Below are positions 1 to 8,263 of a DNA stretch of 36,586 nt, piece after piece. The DNA is from Candidatus Nitrosocosmicus sp. (GTDB lineage: Archaea > Thermoproteota > Nitrososphaeria > Nitrososphaerales > Nitrososphaeraceae), in the NCBI GenBank assembly GCA_029194465.1, contig JARFXS010000028.1:1-36586 (forward strand), read 5' to 3'. Every line of letters begins with the position of its first letter. Position 1 is the first letter of the stretch. The notes below the pieces were generated by a model, which ran no database searches, was not told the DNA's origin, and was given only the letters and a program-made list of their open reading frames with translations. Position numbers and translations under genes: made by a program.

Positions 1-247
1 TTAACAAGCTAAAGGATGTAACTAGAACTAAACTCATGGCGATAATAATTGCTGATTTAGAGATATATGTTAACAATGGCTATAACAATGATTTTCCACT
101 ATATAAATTGCGCAAGCGTGATCTAGATGATATCATGATTGTCTGATGATAATCTATTTATTTATTCAGAATTAGGATTGAAATAGATCTCGCAAATTGA
201 ATAGCATCTTTTAACTATGCGATTTAGACCTTACAAAGGGCTGGTGA

Positions 248-316
248 GCGGGTTCAAATCCCGCACTTCGCACTCCCTTTCCTTTTTCAAATAATGATTT
301 GAACATGCTCGTCCAC
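248..316 (+). repeat. tRNA top-half repeat, copy R1
   Basis: Core at 248-273 consists of a T-arm (GCGGG-TTCAAAT-CCCGC) followed by CTTCGC and AC, which is the 3' end of a tRNA. No 5' tRNA half is present upstream, so it is not a tRNA gene. A complementary arm (GATTTGAAC, 296-304) follows. Its flank (GCTCGTCCACA) resembles the CTTGTCTACA seen after copies R2 and R3. Bases 1-247 and 317-521 hold no supported gene. Confidence 0.7.
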
Positions 317-430
317 AAATTTATAACATTTTATCTTGTTCCTCATCTGGATAAAATGACTGACCAATATATTAAATGCATGGTGGAAACTTTAGCTAGA
401 AGTCACTCTTTGTCATAGACCCGACACTAA

Positions 431-490
431 CGAGATAATCCTAAAAAGGATAAAGCCGGTGTTGGATGAGTTGAGAAGCGAACTAATTAC
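431..490. repeat. Short dispersed repeat, copy 1
   Basis: The stretch with AAAAAGGATAA followed by GTGTTGGATGAGTT recurs at about 12861-12915 with roughly 80 percent identity by eye. Both copies lie just past the 3' end of a minus-strand gene for a secreted or monooxygenase-type protein. Its function is unknown; it may be a 3' flank carried along with a duplicated gene. Confidence 0.5.
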
Positions 491-521
491 TCCATATATA
501 AAAGGGTAACACTATCAGCTC

Positions 522-1157
522 TCAACATCTACCACGACAATAGTGGAAATTTACAACTACATTTGCGCCACTAGATGTCATAATCGCATTACATGTATCT
601 CTTCCCGAACAATCACCTTGGATGTTTCCAAATTCATATTCCCAGTTTGGAGTTCGAGGAGCACCTACAGCATGGATGCTATACGGTCCGTCTGGGAGCG
701 CAAAACTTCTTGTAGTTGTTCCTTCACTTACACGTGTATTTGCTTCGAATTGATGGCGTAATTGTCCATTTACAAAGATTTGCACTGCGCCATCAGGTCT
801 GGGACAAGTTTCGGGAACACCACAATTTGCTCTCAGGACTGTTTTTACGGTTAAAAGTCCAAGACCGGGACCAGATGGAATTACTTCAGGACACAGACCT
901 AGCCCAGCCTCTGAATTGTCTTGGTCTTGACATGCTAGATTGTTGCCTGCTAATATACTAGAGTCTCCAGAAACAACCTGACCATTCTGGTCTGAAGATT
1001 GTGATTGTTTAGTCTCTTGATCTGAATCACTATTACCACTCTGAGATAATGCATTACTCTGTGCCGTAACGGTCAGAGGCAAGTTTACAGAAACAAGTCC
1101 TATGGACAATGTTAATGCGATAAAGAAAACAGTCAAACTTAATCTTCTTAATTTCAA
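522..1157 (-). CDS. Secreted Cys-containing protein, unknown function
   Basis: A 211-residue protein of no recognised family. Residues 1-32 form a signal peptide (basic start, hydrophobic core, then VTAQS, the usual thaumarchaeal cleavage context). Residues 33-70 are rich in Ser, Gln, Asn and Asp and probably form a flexible linker. A cysteine-bearing region follows, then a compact C-terminal domain (about 100-211) with several further cysteines and alternating hydrophobic residues, suggesting a disulfide-stabilised beta domain outside the cell. The Ser/Gln linker and its paired-Cys segment resemble those of the collagen-like protein at 14389. A decayed paralogue lies at 11220-11580, where even the promoter-proximal DNA is similar. 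Start is the first ATG of the frame. The export call is strong; the function is open. Confidence 0.8.
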   Translation of the reverse strand: MKLRRLSLTVFFIALTLSIGLVSVNLPLTVTAQSNALSQSGNSDSDQETKQSQSSDQNGQVVSGDSSILAGNNLACQDQDNSEAGLGLCPEVIPSGPGLGLLTVKTVLRANCGVPETCPRPDGAVQIFVNGQLRHQFEANTRVSEGTTTRSFALPDGPYSIHAVGAPRTPNWEYEFGNIQGDCSGRDTCNAIMTSSGANVVVNFHYCRGRC

Positions 1158-1489
1158 TAACCATTACCATTGAATTCTCAATATAATAGCTATTGTTAAC
1201 TATCACTTTTAGATTGAGAGGTATAATGTCACTAGATGGAATTTAGGTACATTGTCCGAATAGATGATTAATTCTATAGAGAAATCCTAGTGTGTGAAGT
1301 AACGACTAAACGAGAGATGGAAGCCCAAAGGACATAGCCAATTTCTGCACGGGCGTAATTTACCATAAAAAGGATAATCAGTAGTCTTTTTGAATTGTCA
1401 AAATAGCAATAAACAGATTCAATAAGATCGTCAGGGGGTTTTCTACGTTCGAAAATAACGAAGCGAGGTGCGGGTCGTAATTATTGAGA
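1158..1489. other. Intergenic stretch without a gene
   Basis: Contains the upstream region of the minus-strand gene ending at 522, parts of which recur upstream of the pseudogene at 11220-11580. No convincing reading frame, RNA or repeat was seen in the rest. Confidence 0.4.
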
Positions 1490-1610
1490 GGGATCGCGGG
1501 TTCTCTTTCTCTAATTAAAAAGAGATTTGAACATTAAAGCGAAGGGATCGCGGGTTCAAATCCCGCACTTCGCACCTTTCTTAATATTGATTTGAACCCG
1601 CTTGTCTACA
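1490..1610 (+). repeat. tRNA top-half repeat, copy R2 (most complete)
   Basis: Order: GGGATCGCGGGTTC (1490-1503); a spacer; GATTTGAAC; then a minihelix of GCGAAG (1539-1544) paired with CTTCGC (1568-1573) enclosing a T-arm of GCGGG, TTCAAAT, CCCGC (1550-1566); then ACC. This is the top half of a tRNA with no D or anticodon arm. A downstream arm at 1589-1601 (GATTTGAACCCGC) is the perfect 13-nt complement of 1550-1562. Confidence 0.8.
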
Positions 1611-1660
1611 TTATAATCGATTAAGTAATTAGATAACCAAATGCTTCATTCAATGGCTAG

Positions 1661-2722
1661 TCAATTGTTTGGGCTAGTAGTCGATAGAAATGTATTTAAT
1701 ATCTCAGCAACCTCCGCCGGATATTGAATCGGTATTGCATGGCCAGCATCTTTTATCTGTACAAGCCAGGCTCCAGGGATCTTTCCTGCAATAATTAATG
1801 CATTTTGCGTTGGGATTATATCATCGGTTCCAGTTATGATCAGTGTTGGTATTGATATTTTTCTAAGCTCATCACAAACCCCATTCCAATTAGATGCCTC
1901 CCAGTCTAGTGCTGCTTTGAACTGCTTTAAATTATTATCGGGAGTAATACTAGGGAACAGATCTTTTGCATCCGGTATGGTGATATTTTCCAAAAAATCA
2001 GGATGCAGTATGAGCCATCCTGATCCCAAGCCATCAGACAGAAGTGCTTTTACTTCCTGCGAAGTGACAGGCGTATCATTTGCAATTCTATTTATAACAT
2101 CAATAACCCTTTTTTGAGGTTCAGGACTAGGAGGAATACTCTCTTCTCCACCACATGTTGTAGCAATAAGCACAAGTCTGTTAACCTTGTCTGGATGTGT
2201 AACTGCAAGCTGTTGAGCTATGAAAGAACCCAGTGAATAGCCAAGAACATCTGCCTTTTGTATTTTCAGAGCGTCTAGTAAACCAGCAGTATCATTAGCA
2301 AATTGTTGGATGGAGAACGGCTTTATACCAGTGGAAGTGTTTCCAACTCCGCGGTTGTCAAATACAATTACCGTGTGATTAGCAGAAAGAGTACCTCTAA
2401 GGGAAGGTTCCCAGTAATTCATATCGGCCTGTGCGGGACTGATAAGCAAAATAGGGTCACCTTTACCAAACATCTTGTACGCCATATCAATATCTCCAAC
2501 CTGGACTTTTTGTAATGGAATATCCTGTGTATTTACCAAGCCCGTAACATTTGTGGAGTTGGTATCGCTTGAATTGGTCTGGGTCGCATTTGTTTGACCG
2601 TTCACTGTATTGGTAAAACCGTTGACTACAGTCATACTTGAGAAAATTAGAATAGATAAAACCGCTACTATGAAATGATGATCTTTTCTTATCTGTCTCT
2701 TATTATTCATAAGCAATTTCAC
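1661..2722 (-). CDS. Secreted alpha/beta-hydrolase, copy A
   Basis: A 353-residue alpha/beta-hydrolase with an N-terminal signal or anchor segment (about residues 15-43) and an Asn/Thr-rich linker, so it probably acts outside the membrane. The catalytic triad is visible: Ser163 in GYSLGS, Asp301 in GTDDIIP and His328 in DAGH. The oxyanion-loop region reads ISPAQADMNYW where copy B has the usual QGVGGSMDAW, so substrate choice or activity may differ. The listed start is GTG at 2722, but a TATA box at 2731-2737 sits about 25 nt from an in-frame ATG at 2710, which fits a leaderless mRNA and makes 2710 the likelier start. It is a tandem duplicate of 3003-4055, with near-identical ends and a diverged middle. 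Substrate unknown. Confidence 0.88.
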   Translation of the reverse strand: MKLLMNNKRQIRKDHHFIVAVLSILIFSSMTVVNGFTNTVNGQTNATQTNSSDTNSTNVTGLVNTQDIPLQKVQVGDIDMAYKMFGKGDPILLISPAQADMNYWEPSLRGTLSANHTVIVFDNRGVGNTSTGIKPFSIQQFANDTAGLLDALKIQKADVLGYSLGSFIAQQLAVTHPDKVNRLVLIATTCGGEESIPPSPEPQKRVIDVINRIANDTPVTSQEVKALLSDGLGSGWLILHPDFLENITIPDAKDLFPSITPDNNLKQFKAALDWEASNWNGVCDELRKISIPTLIITGTDDIIPTQNALIIAGKIPGAWLVQIKDAGHAIPIQYPAEVAEILNTFLSTTSPNN

Positions 2723-2730
2723 TCGAGGAA

Positions 2731-2737
2731 GTATATA
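2731..2737 (-). promoter_or_regulatory. TATA box of hydrolase copy A
   Basis: TATATAC on the minus strand, centred about 25 nt from ATG 2710. This is the archaeal spacing to a transcription start, so it supports a leaderless start at 2710 over GTG 2722. Confidence 0.6.
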
Positions 2738-2811
2738 AGGAGAGTGAAGCTTTGGGTGAAGATTATCTTGGTCAAATTATTGCTCTCTCTATAACTAATT
2801 ACTAAAGATAG

Positions 2812-2951
2812 AGCGATCGCAGGTTCTCATCTTTTATTTTCGGGATTTGAACTTTACAATAAAGCAAAGGGATAGGGGTTTCAAATCCCGCACTTCACAT
2901 CTCTCTTAATTTCCATGTATTAATAGAGGATTTGAACCCCTTTGTCTACAT
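2812..2951 (+). repeat. tRNA top-half repeat, copy R3
   Basis: Same order as R2. The T-arm 5' strand is changed to AGGGG (2874-2878) with an extra T, and the downstream arm (2928-2941) is changed in parallel to end CCCCT. It separates the two tandem hydrolase genes. Confidence 0.75.
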
Positions 2952-3002
2952 TGTAAACAGGATAAGTTAATTAGATAACCAAATGCTTCATTCAATGGCT
3001 AG

Positions 3003-4055
3003 TCAATTGTTTGGGCTAGTAGTCGATAGAAATGTATTTAATATTTTACCAATCTCATCCGGATATTGTGACGTAATTTGATGACCAGCATCTCTTATCT
3101 GTACAAGCCAGGCTCCAGGGATTTTTTCCGCAATAATTAAAGAATTAGCAGCTGGTATAGTAACATCTTCAGTTCCAGTTATTACCAAGGTAGGTTTGGC
3201 TATATTTGGAAGCTGACTGCATACACCACTCCAGTTGGTTGACTTCCAGTTTTGTGTTATTTTCTCCTGTTGTATATAAGTATCAGGACCCATACCAGAA
3301 AGTAGCAAATCTTTGGCGTTTGTTGGAATGCTTTCAAGGATATCGGGATGAAGTTTGATCCATGTTGGCCCGTAGCTGAGAGCTACAGCCGCTTTTACTT
3401 CCTGTGGTTCTATTGAAGTGTTATTTACAACACTACTTAGGAGCTTTTTAGCCAGTTCTAAAACTTCAGGGCTATTAGGTACATTATCTTTTCCACCACA
3501 TGTTGAAGCAATAAGTACAAGTCTGTCGACCTTCTCAGGATGAGTAAGAACAAACTGCTGAGCTATAAATGAGCCCATAGAATACCCAAGAACGTTTGCT
3601 TTTTGAATCTTCAAAGCGTCAAGTAAACCAGCAGAGTCATTTGCAAATTGCTGAATTGAGAATTGCTTCGTACCAGTTGTTGTATTTCCAACTCCACGAC
3701 TATCAAATATTATTACAGTATGATTTGAGGATAGGTCTCTTAAAATAGCAGGCTCCCAAGCATCCATAGACCCACCAACACCCTGAATAAGCAAAATAGG
3801 GTCACCTTTACCAAACATCTTATGCGCCATATCAATATCTCCAACCTGGACTTTTTCTAGCGTAATATCCTGAGTATTTACCAAGCCTGTAATATTATTG
3901 GTGGAGTTGGTCTGGGTCGCATTTGTTTGACCGTTCACTGTATTAGTAAAACCGTTGACTACAGTCATACTTGAGAAAATTAGAATAGATAAAACCGCTA
4001 CTATGAAATGATGATCTTTTCTTATCTGTCTCTTATTATTCATAAGCAATTTCAT
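3003..4055 (-). CDS. Secreted alpha/beta-hydrolase, copy B
   Basis: A 350-residue paralogue of 1661-2722. The first 45 or so residues and the last 20 are almost identical to copy A; the middle has diverged, especially the cap region (about 190-285). Triad: Ser159 in GYSMGS, Asp297 in GTEDVTIP and His325 in DAGH. The oxyanion loop is canonical (QGVGGSMDAW). The signal or anchor segment and Asn/Thr-rich linker match copy A, so it is probably extracytoplasmic. ATG 4055 is the listed start, but a TATA box at 4064-4070 favours ATG 4043 as a leaderless start. Flanked by R3 and R4. Family is clear, substrate is not. Confidence 0.88.
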   Translation of the reverse strand: MKLLMNNKRQIRKDHHFIVAVLSILIFSSMTVVNGFTNTVNGQTNATQTNSTNNITGLVNTQDITLEKVQVGDIDMAHKMFGKGDPILLIQGVGGSMDAWEPAILRDLSSNHTVIIFDSRGVGNTTTGTKQFSIQQFANDSAGLLDALKIQKANVLGYSMGSFIAQQFVLTHPEKVDRLVLIASTCGGKDNVPNSPEVLELAKKLLSSVVNNTSIEPQEVKAAVALSYGPTWIKLHPDILESIPTNAKDLLLSGMGPDTYIQQEKITQNWKSTNWSGVCSQLPNIAKPTLVITGTEDVTIPAANSLIIAEKIPGAWLVQIRDAGHQITSQYPDEIGKILNTFLSTTSPNN

Positions 4056-4063
4056 TTGAGGAA

Positions 4064-4070
4064 GTATATA
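4064..4070 (-). promoter_or_regulatory. TATA box of hydrolase copy B
   Basis: TATATAC on the minus strand, conserved with the box of copy A and lying about 24 nt from ATG 4043. Confidence 0.6.
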
Positions 4071-4140
4071 AAAAATGAAGTCTTGTAAGAATATTATCTT
4101 GGTCTAATTATCCCTCTCTATAACCAATTATTAAAGATTA

Positions 4141-4231
4141 AGGGATCGCGGGTTCACTTTCTCCTCAATATACAAAGGATTTGAACTTTACAATAAAGCG
4201 AAGGGATAGGGGTTCAAAATCGCACTTCGCA
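4141..4231 (+). repeat. tRNA top-half repeat, copy R4
   Basis: GGGATCGCGGGTTCAC, spacer, GGATTTGAACTTTACAATAAA, then GCGAAG and a damaged T-arm (GGGGTTCAAAATCGC) followed by CTTCGC. No downstream complementary arm is visible. It ends the hydrolase tandem array. Confidence 0.7.
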
Positions 4232-4400
4232 TGGAAAATTTTAATTTAAGTATTCGGATTTGATAATTAAAAATTAGGATGAAATAAATTATTTATTTAT
4301 AAGCCCTTTAGACCCACCAACGATGTATCTTTGAGCATACTCACCGGAGCCTTAATAAGATAAAATGGTCACTGATCATACCGTCCACCTTTACAACAAG

Positions 4401-4532
4401 TTATCCACGCATGGGGTTTTCCTTTCTCGAATAAGATGAAGCAGCATCTGCATTTTGATTCATTATAAATGGAGGTTGAACCAGTGATAAGACTGTTATT
4501 GTAATTAACAATGAACTTATTCTTGTATTCAT
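4401..4532 (-). CDS. Possible 43-residue secreted peptide or truncated gene
   Basis: The frame begins MNTRISSLLITITVLSLVQ, a good signal-peptide profile, continues to NADAASSYSRKENPMRG and stops. It has the look of a thaumarchaeal exported protein cut short early. Downstream DNA shows no clear continuation. It may be a real small peptide or the 5' remnant of a longer gene. Confidence 0.35.
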   Translation of the reverse strand: MNTRISSLLITITVLSLVQPPFIMNQNADAASSYSRKENPMRG

Positions 4533-4695
4533 CAATTTTTACTAAATATGTATTTACATTAACATATATCTAATATTCCCAAAATGGAACATTTATGGAC
4601 TTTCATTTTTAAAGGCCTGTTGTGCTATCAATTATCAAATGATGTGATTGTTACCTTACCTTCATGGGTTAATCGTGGTAAGATTTCATGAGCGA

Positions 4696-5108
4696 TTACA
4701 GAATGGCATTAGTAAAGTTACACCGATTAGATTGGAGTTGGATAGTTTTTATTCCCCAGGGATTATCTATCACAACGAGCCAAGAGTTATCAGATTGTTT
4801 CTAAGTAAATCTATGCTGTTCCTCAAGATTGACTGGAGTTCCGTCAGGACCACTGCGGCTTTGAATGTCCATCACCGTATCAGTTGATGTTACCTGCATA
4901 ATTGTCTTTCTCATGCTACTCTAATTTACCATTCATATCCATAAAACTTTTCATCTTTTCTCTAATTTTTCTGTTCCGTTAATATTTTCACCTGATTCGT
5001 CGATAAACTAGCCTCTGGTTCATAAAGAGAAACAAAAGAGTCCAAATCTTTATTGTTTATAGATTCTGTAATCTGTTTAAGTAATTCTTCTGGTGTACTA
5101 ATAGTCAT
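4696..5108 (-). pseudogene. Decayed NTF2/SnoaL-like (DUF4440-type) protein
   Basis: Starts with MTISTPEELLKQ, then NNKDLDSFVSLYEPEAS, an NTF2-like alpha-helical opening. After frame changes it continues with ENINGTEK, REKMKSFMDMNGKLE, GPDGTPVNLEEQ and, after a stop, SDNSWLVVIDNPWG. These are the successive elements of the SnoaL/DUF4440 cone fold in the right order. At least two frameshifts and two in-frame stops interrupt it, so it is not one functional frame. Family members bind or isomerise small hydrophobic compounds, but the ligand cannot be told here. Confidence 0.7.
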
Positions 5109-5385
5109 TGTGATAAGAATTCATTTCCTTGCATTAATCCTTTTAGAACATATAGATCCTAAAAAAGTGCTAAAGAAGTGTGTTTTAGAGTAAATTTATT
5201 ATTTATTCATATCTAAGGGTACTTTTACTCATATGAGTAGATTATCAATAAATGTCGCCATTATTTTAACTCTCAAGATTTTGAAAACCTCTATCTAAAG
5301 CAAAGTTCTTTGTCACCTCCAAAGAAAATTTTTACGAAGTAATAATCTTAATTTAGAAGATAAGTGTGGTTCATATGAATTACAA

Positions 5386-5440
5386 GGGATCGCGGGTTTA
5401 AATCCCGCACTTACTCCTTTGAGATTGATTTAAACCCGCT
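5386..5440 (+). repeat. tRNA top-half repeat, copy R5
   Basis: GCGGG-TTTAAAT-CCCGC (5392-5408) followed by CACTTACTCC. The downstream arm GATTTAAACCCGC (5427-5439) is the perfect complement of 5392-5404. Both arms carry the same TTCAAA to TTTAAA change relative to R2. Confidence 0.75.
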
Positions 5441-5592
5441 ATATGTTTACACGAAAACTTACGTTGGGAACTTAAATTGATAGAACTATAAAGTATCCTA
5501 AAGTCATGTGGTTAGATAGATAGATTCTTGGTTCATTTCAAAATGTCCTCGTTCCGTTTGAACTATATATTTATCAATGTTAGCCTAAATAC

Positions 5593-5640
5593 ACGAAATT
5601 CCCATAAATGATGATTCCGTTTCATTTAGGGGAATTTCGT
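5593..5640. repeat. Isolated 18-bp inverted repeat
   Basis: ACGAAATTCCCATAAATG and CATTTAGGGGAATTTCGT pair over 18 bp with one mismatch, around a 12-nt loop. No gene is adjacent and no T-run follows. It could be a protein-binding palindrome, a small RNA hairpin or a mobile-element remnant. Confidence 0.65.
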
Positions 5641-6144
5641 TTCCTCGATCGGTTTTTGGAAGGTCGATGTCTTTTTCTGAATTTGGAAGTAAACTAGGCG
5701 CTACTATTTACAGTGTTATAAAATGGACAATAAACTATATAATCACTGATCCTATAAAATATAACAATATTATCAAATTTTATGACGTTTAAGTCAATAG
5801 TTCTATATTATTTCGAGTTGTTGTGTCATAATATTGACATCAGATTACTTCAATACGTTTCAATTCTGACAATCTTAATAATACATCCAGTTTATCAAAA
5901 AAAGAGTCAACCACTAGTCCAATCTTTCTACAAATTAAATATTTTAAGATCAGAATGATGCTGCATTCAAACAAATAAGGCTAAGAAGCCTACCACCATC
6001 AAATTCACCGTAGTTGCAATTCATGGTAAACAAAAGACTCGCACAATTGACTATATGTTGATATTTTCGTGTTCAAACCAATAAGTCTGGAAAGCATTAT
6101 AAAACAGAGTTGCACAAGTGGCTCATCAGTAATGAATAATATTA

Positions 6145-6741
6145 TTAATTCTTAAGCACTGTGACAAACTTTGAAAGTTCAAAAGGCATAGTTAGAATAT
6201 CGTCATTTTTGATACCAGCAGTCCTTAAACATTCTGATGGTAGCTGCTGCTTCATTCTGGTTGTAATCAATATTATTCTTTGAGATTTGTCACTCTCATG
6301 AATTTTCTTAGCCACATCCAAACCCTCCATACCTGGCAAATCAGTATCAATAACAACAGCATCGTAACCCTTTCCCTCATTCTTGCTCTTAAGAAAACTA
6401 TCAATTGCTCTTTCTCCATCATCTACGATAAGAGATTCGATACCTGAATAGGACAAGTATATCCCAAATAATGTTCGTAGCTCTTCCTCTGACTCAGCCA
6501 ATAGGATATGTACTTGTTCTGCTATTTTTGACGAATTGAAATTTCGTTCAGTGCTTGTCTGCTTGTAATATCCATTCTCCATATTTGGAACTCCATCCAA
6601 TGCGTCATGAATATCAATTGCAGTCTCGGAGTTCGGACCGCTTGCGTTAGGATATTCGTTATTCTCGGTATTAACATCCCGTCCTAGAGCAATGGGATTT
6701 ATGATTTCATTTGTTACAGATTGAATGTTATCATGAGACAA
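6145..6741 (-). CDS. Receiver-domain response regulator, atypical
   Basis: A 198-residue protein with an N-terminal extension of about 75 residues without a recognised fold, followed by a CheY-like receiver domain (about 76-198). The phosphoacceptor is Asp132 in VVIDTDLPGMEG, and the Thr switch lies in ILITT (about 160). Two conserved positions are altered: the acidic pair reads Glu83-Ser84 rather than Asp-Asp, and the invariant Lys before Pro-Phe is Met185 (LTMPFE). It may therefore be phosphorylated weakly or act without phosphorylation. There is no DNA-binding output domain, so it probably works through protein contacts. It is divergent to a second receiver gene at 7066, with the shared spacer likely carrying both promoters. 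Confidence 0.85.
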   Translation of the reverse strand: MSHDNIQSVTNEIINPIALGRDVNTENNEYPNASGPNSETAIDIHDALDGVPNMENGYYKQTSTERNFNSSKIAEQVHILLAESEEELRTLFGIYLSYSGIESLIVDDGERAIDSFLKSKNEGKGYDAVVIDTDLPGMEGLDVAKKIHESDKSQRIILITTRMKQQLPSECLRTAGIKNDDILTMPFELSKFVTVLKN

Positions 6742-7065
6742 CTAATTCACCTTAAACTATAAAATAGGGTCAACATAGTATTTATGCTCATACTTTATTA
6801 AATAATTAAATCAGAAAACCATACATCTACAATGAAATGATTTCTTGTCTTAACATTATGATATGAAATTTGTAAATAGTAATTATGCTTAGGTATAGTA
6901 TCATCTAATTGAAAATTAGAGGGCTGTAAAATCTAGCTAGTACCTTGAAGACTAATTATTGCCAGAAAAGATGATTTTCAATGAATGAATAATGTGCTCA
7001 TCTTATACAATCTAACACTTTCAATAAATTATATAAATAGTTAAATAAGTCAGTTTTGAATTGAC
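6742..7065. promoter_or_regulatory. Divergent promoter region between two receiver genes
   Basis: A 324-bp AT-rich spacer between divergent genes. ATTATATAAATAG at 7028-7040 fits a TATA box about 30 nt upstream of ATG 7066. No reading frame is supported. Confidence 0.5.
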
Positions 7066-7482
7066 ATGTTGTGTAAAACATCAAATCATCCGCTATCAAT
7101 CATTGTAATTGATGATGAAGTGGAGTTGGCTTCATTATTTAGAGAATACTTTAAAGCATTAGGGTATGATGCTATATCTTTTACTGATCCTTTATTGGCT
7201 TTAGAGCATTATAGACATAATGTTGATCGATTTACACATGTTTTAACTGATCTACGAATGCCAGAGATGTCTGGAATCGAATTCGCTTGTGAAGTCAGAA
7301 AGTCAAACGACAAGGTAAGGATATTTCTGATAACTGCGTTTGAGTTAGATGATATTACTAGCGATAAAGATTATGCAAAAGCAAGAATAGAAACGATATT
7401 ACAGAAACCCCTACCTTTGAATACGCTAAAACAATGTTTGGATAATTGTCGTGATATTTCGACTACACAGTTAGCAGGATAA
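7066..7482 (+). CDS. Single-domain CheY-like response regulator
   Basis: A 138-residue protein that is a receiver domain almost end to end. All key residues are present: acidic pair Asp16-Asp17 in VIDDE, phosphoacceptor Asp62 in TDLRMPEMSG, Thr90 in FLIT and Lys114 in LQKPLP. It should accept phosphate from a histidine kinase and signal through protein contacts, since no output domain follows. It is divergent to the atypical receiver gene at 6145-6741. The cognate kinase is not evident; the kinase at 20972 is distant. ATG 7066 fits the TATA box at 7028-7040. Confidence 0.9.
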   Translation: MLCKTSNHPLSIIVIDDEVELASLFREYFKALGYDAISFTDPLLALEHYRHNVDRFTHVLTDLRMPEMSGIEFACEVRKSNDKVRIFLITAFELDDITSDKDYAKARIETILQKPLPLNTLKQCLDNCRDISTTQLAG

Positions 7483-7537
7483 GGACAACTTTATTCACTT
7501 ATCTTTAGCCAGATTAAGTTGACTGGTAACGAAATTT

Positions 7538-7690
7538 ATGAGTATATTTTTGTCATTCATCTTGATCATTTTGCTAATTCGATTTTCTGATGGGACTAGA
7601 GTATTTTCTCAGAATAATTCAAAACCAAATAATGAAAAGTATAGTTCAAAATCCGTTGAATCTTACATACTCAATTGGTTAGGCAAATGA
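7538..7690 (+). CDS. Small secreted or membrane peptide (50 aa)
   Basis: The frame starts MSIFLSFILIILLIRF, a strong hydrophobic segment, then DGTRVFSQ, a typical thaumarchaeal signal-peptide end, and a Ser/Asn/Lys-rich tail ending NWLGK. It follows the receiver gene by 55 bp on the same strand. No homologue is recognised. The signal-like profile and a clean start and stop make it a plausible small protein. Confidence 0.45.
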   Translation: MSIFLSFILIILLIRFSDGTRVFSQNNSKPNNEKYSSKSVESYILNWLGK

Positions 7691-7817
7691 AATCAAGAAT
7701 ATCTTGACAGATACCAATCATGGTAAAGACCAGATAGTTTGTAATTTAGTAAATTAGAGGATGAATACGCATCTATTATTCGAGAAATTTTGAATTGCTA
7801 GAAGAGAATCACTAAAA

Positions 7818-7862
7818 AAGGGTCTTGCATAAGCAGCGTGGAACTAGAGATGCAAGACCCTT
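7818..7862. repeat. Perfect 13-bp inverted repeat
   Basis: AAGGGTCTTGCAT (7818-7830) and ATGCAAGACCCTT (7850-7862) are exact complements around a 19-nt loop. No T-run follows, so a simple terminator is unlikely. The rest of 7691-8263 has no supported gene. Confidence 0.7.
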
Positions 7863-8025
7863 CAGAAACTATGTCGGGAGTTAATCATCACTGTTCTAAT
7901 GGGTTTAAAAACACCATATGTTGATAGTCATGCTTACCATGGTTACAATTCTAGTATGAACAAAATTAATTAAAATACCAACGTTGAGGATATTTTTGAA
8001 AGTAAATTCAGAGTTAACTAGTACA

Positions 8026-8103
8026 GAGATTGTGGATTCTCTTTATTATTTTTAGGAATTTGAACTTTAATAGCGTAAGCGGGTATAATCCCAGTAATTT
8101 TCA
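8026..8103 (+). repeat. tRNA top-half repeat, copy R6 (degenerate)
   Basis: GTGGATTCTC, spacer, GGAATTTGAACTTTAATA, then GCGTAAGCGGGTATAATCCC: the R2 to R4 order in decayed form. The acceptor 3' strand is lost. Confidence 0.5.
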
Positions 8104-8263
8104 CTTGATAATTTTGACAACCAACGTTCCATACATATGTCTAATTGAACTTGATACCTTGCTCATCAACTTACAAACGGGTCGAACTGATACGAATGTT
8201 CAATCATTTTTACTCGCAATTAAATGTGAGTAATTCAGCGATGTAAAAACGTCACTGTAAATG

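Larger units (their letters stand above)
5109..6144. other. Intergenic stretch with repeat R5 and a hairpin
   Basis: About 1 kb with no supported reading frame on either strand. It holds repeat R5 and the hairpin at 5593-5640, which are listed separately. Confidence 0.5.

Noticed and set aside
200..275. A complete tRNA gene at the first T-arm
   Set aside because: No 5' acceptor strand (GCGAAGT) or D and anticodon arms were found at the right distance upstream; only the 3' end is present.
248..5440. CRISPR array
   Set aside because: The repeats are more than 1 kb apart, have genes between them and vary in sequence; there are no regular spacers and no cas genes.
8030..8233. Plus-strand 67-residue frame
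   Set aside because: It starts inside degenerate repeat R6 and shows no signal peptide or domain-like composition.
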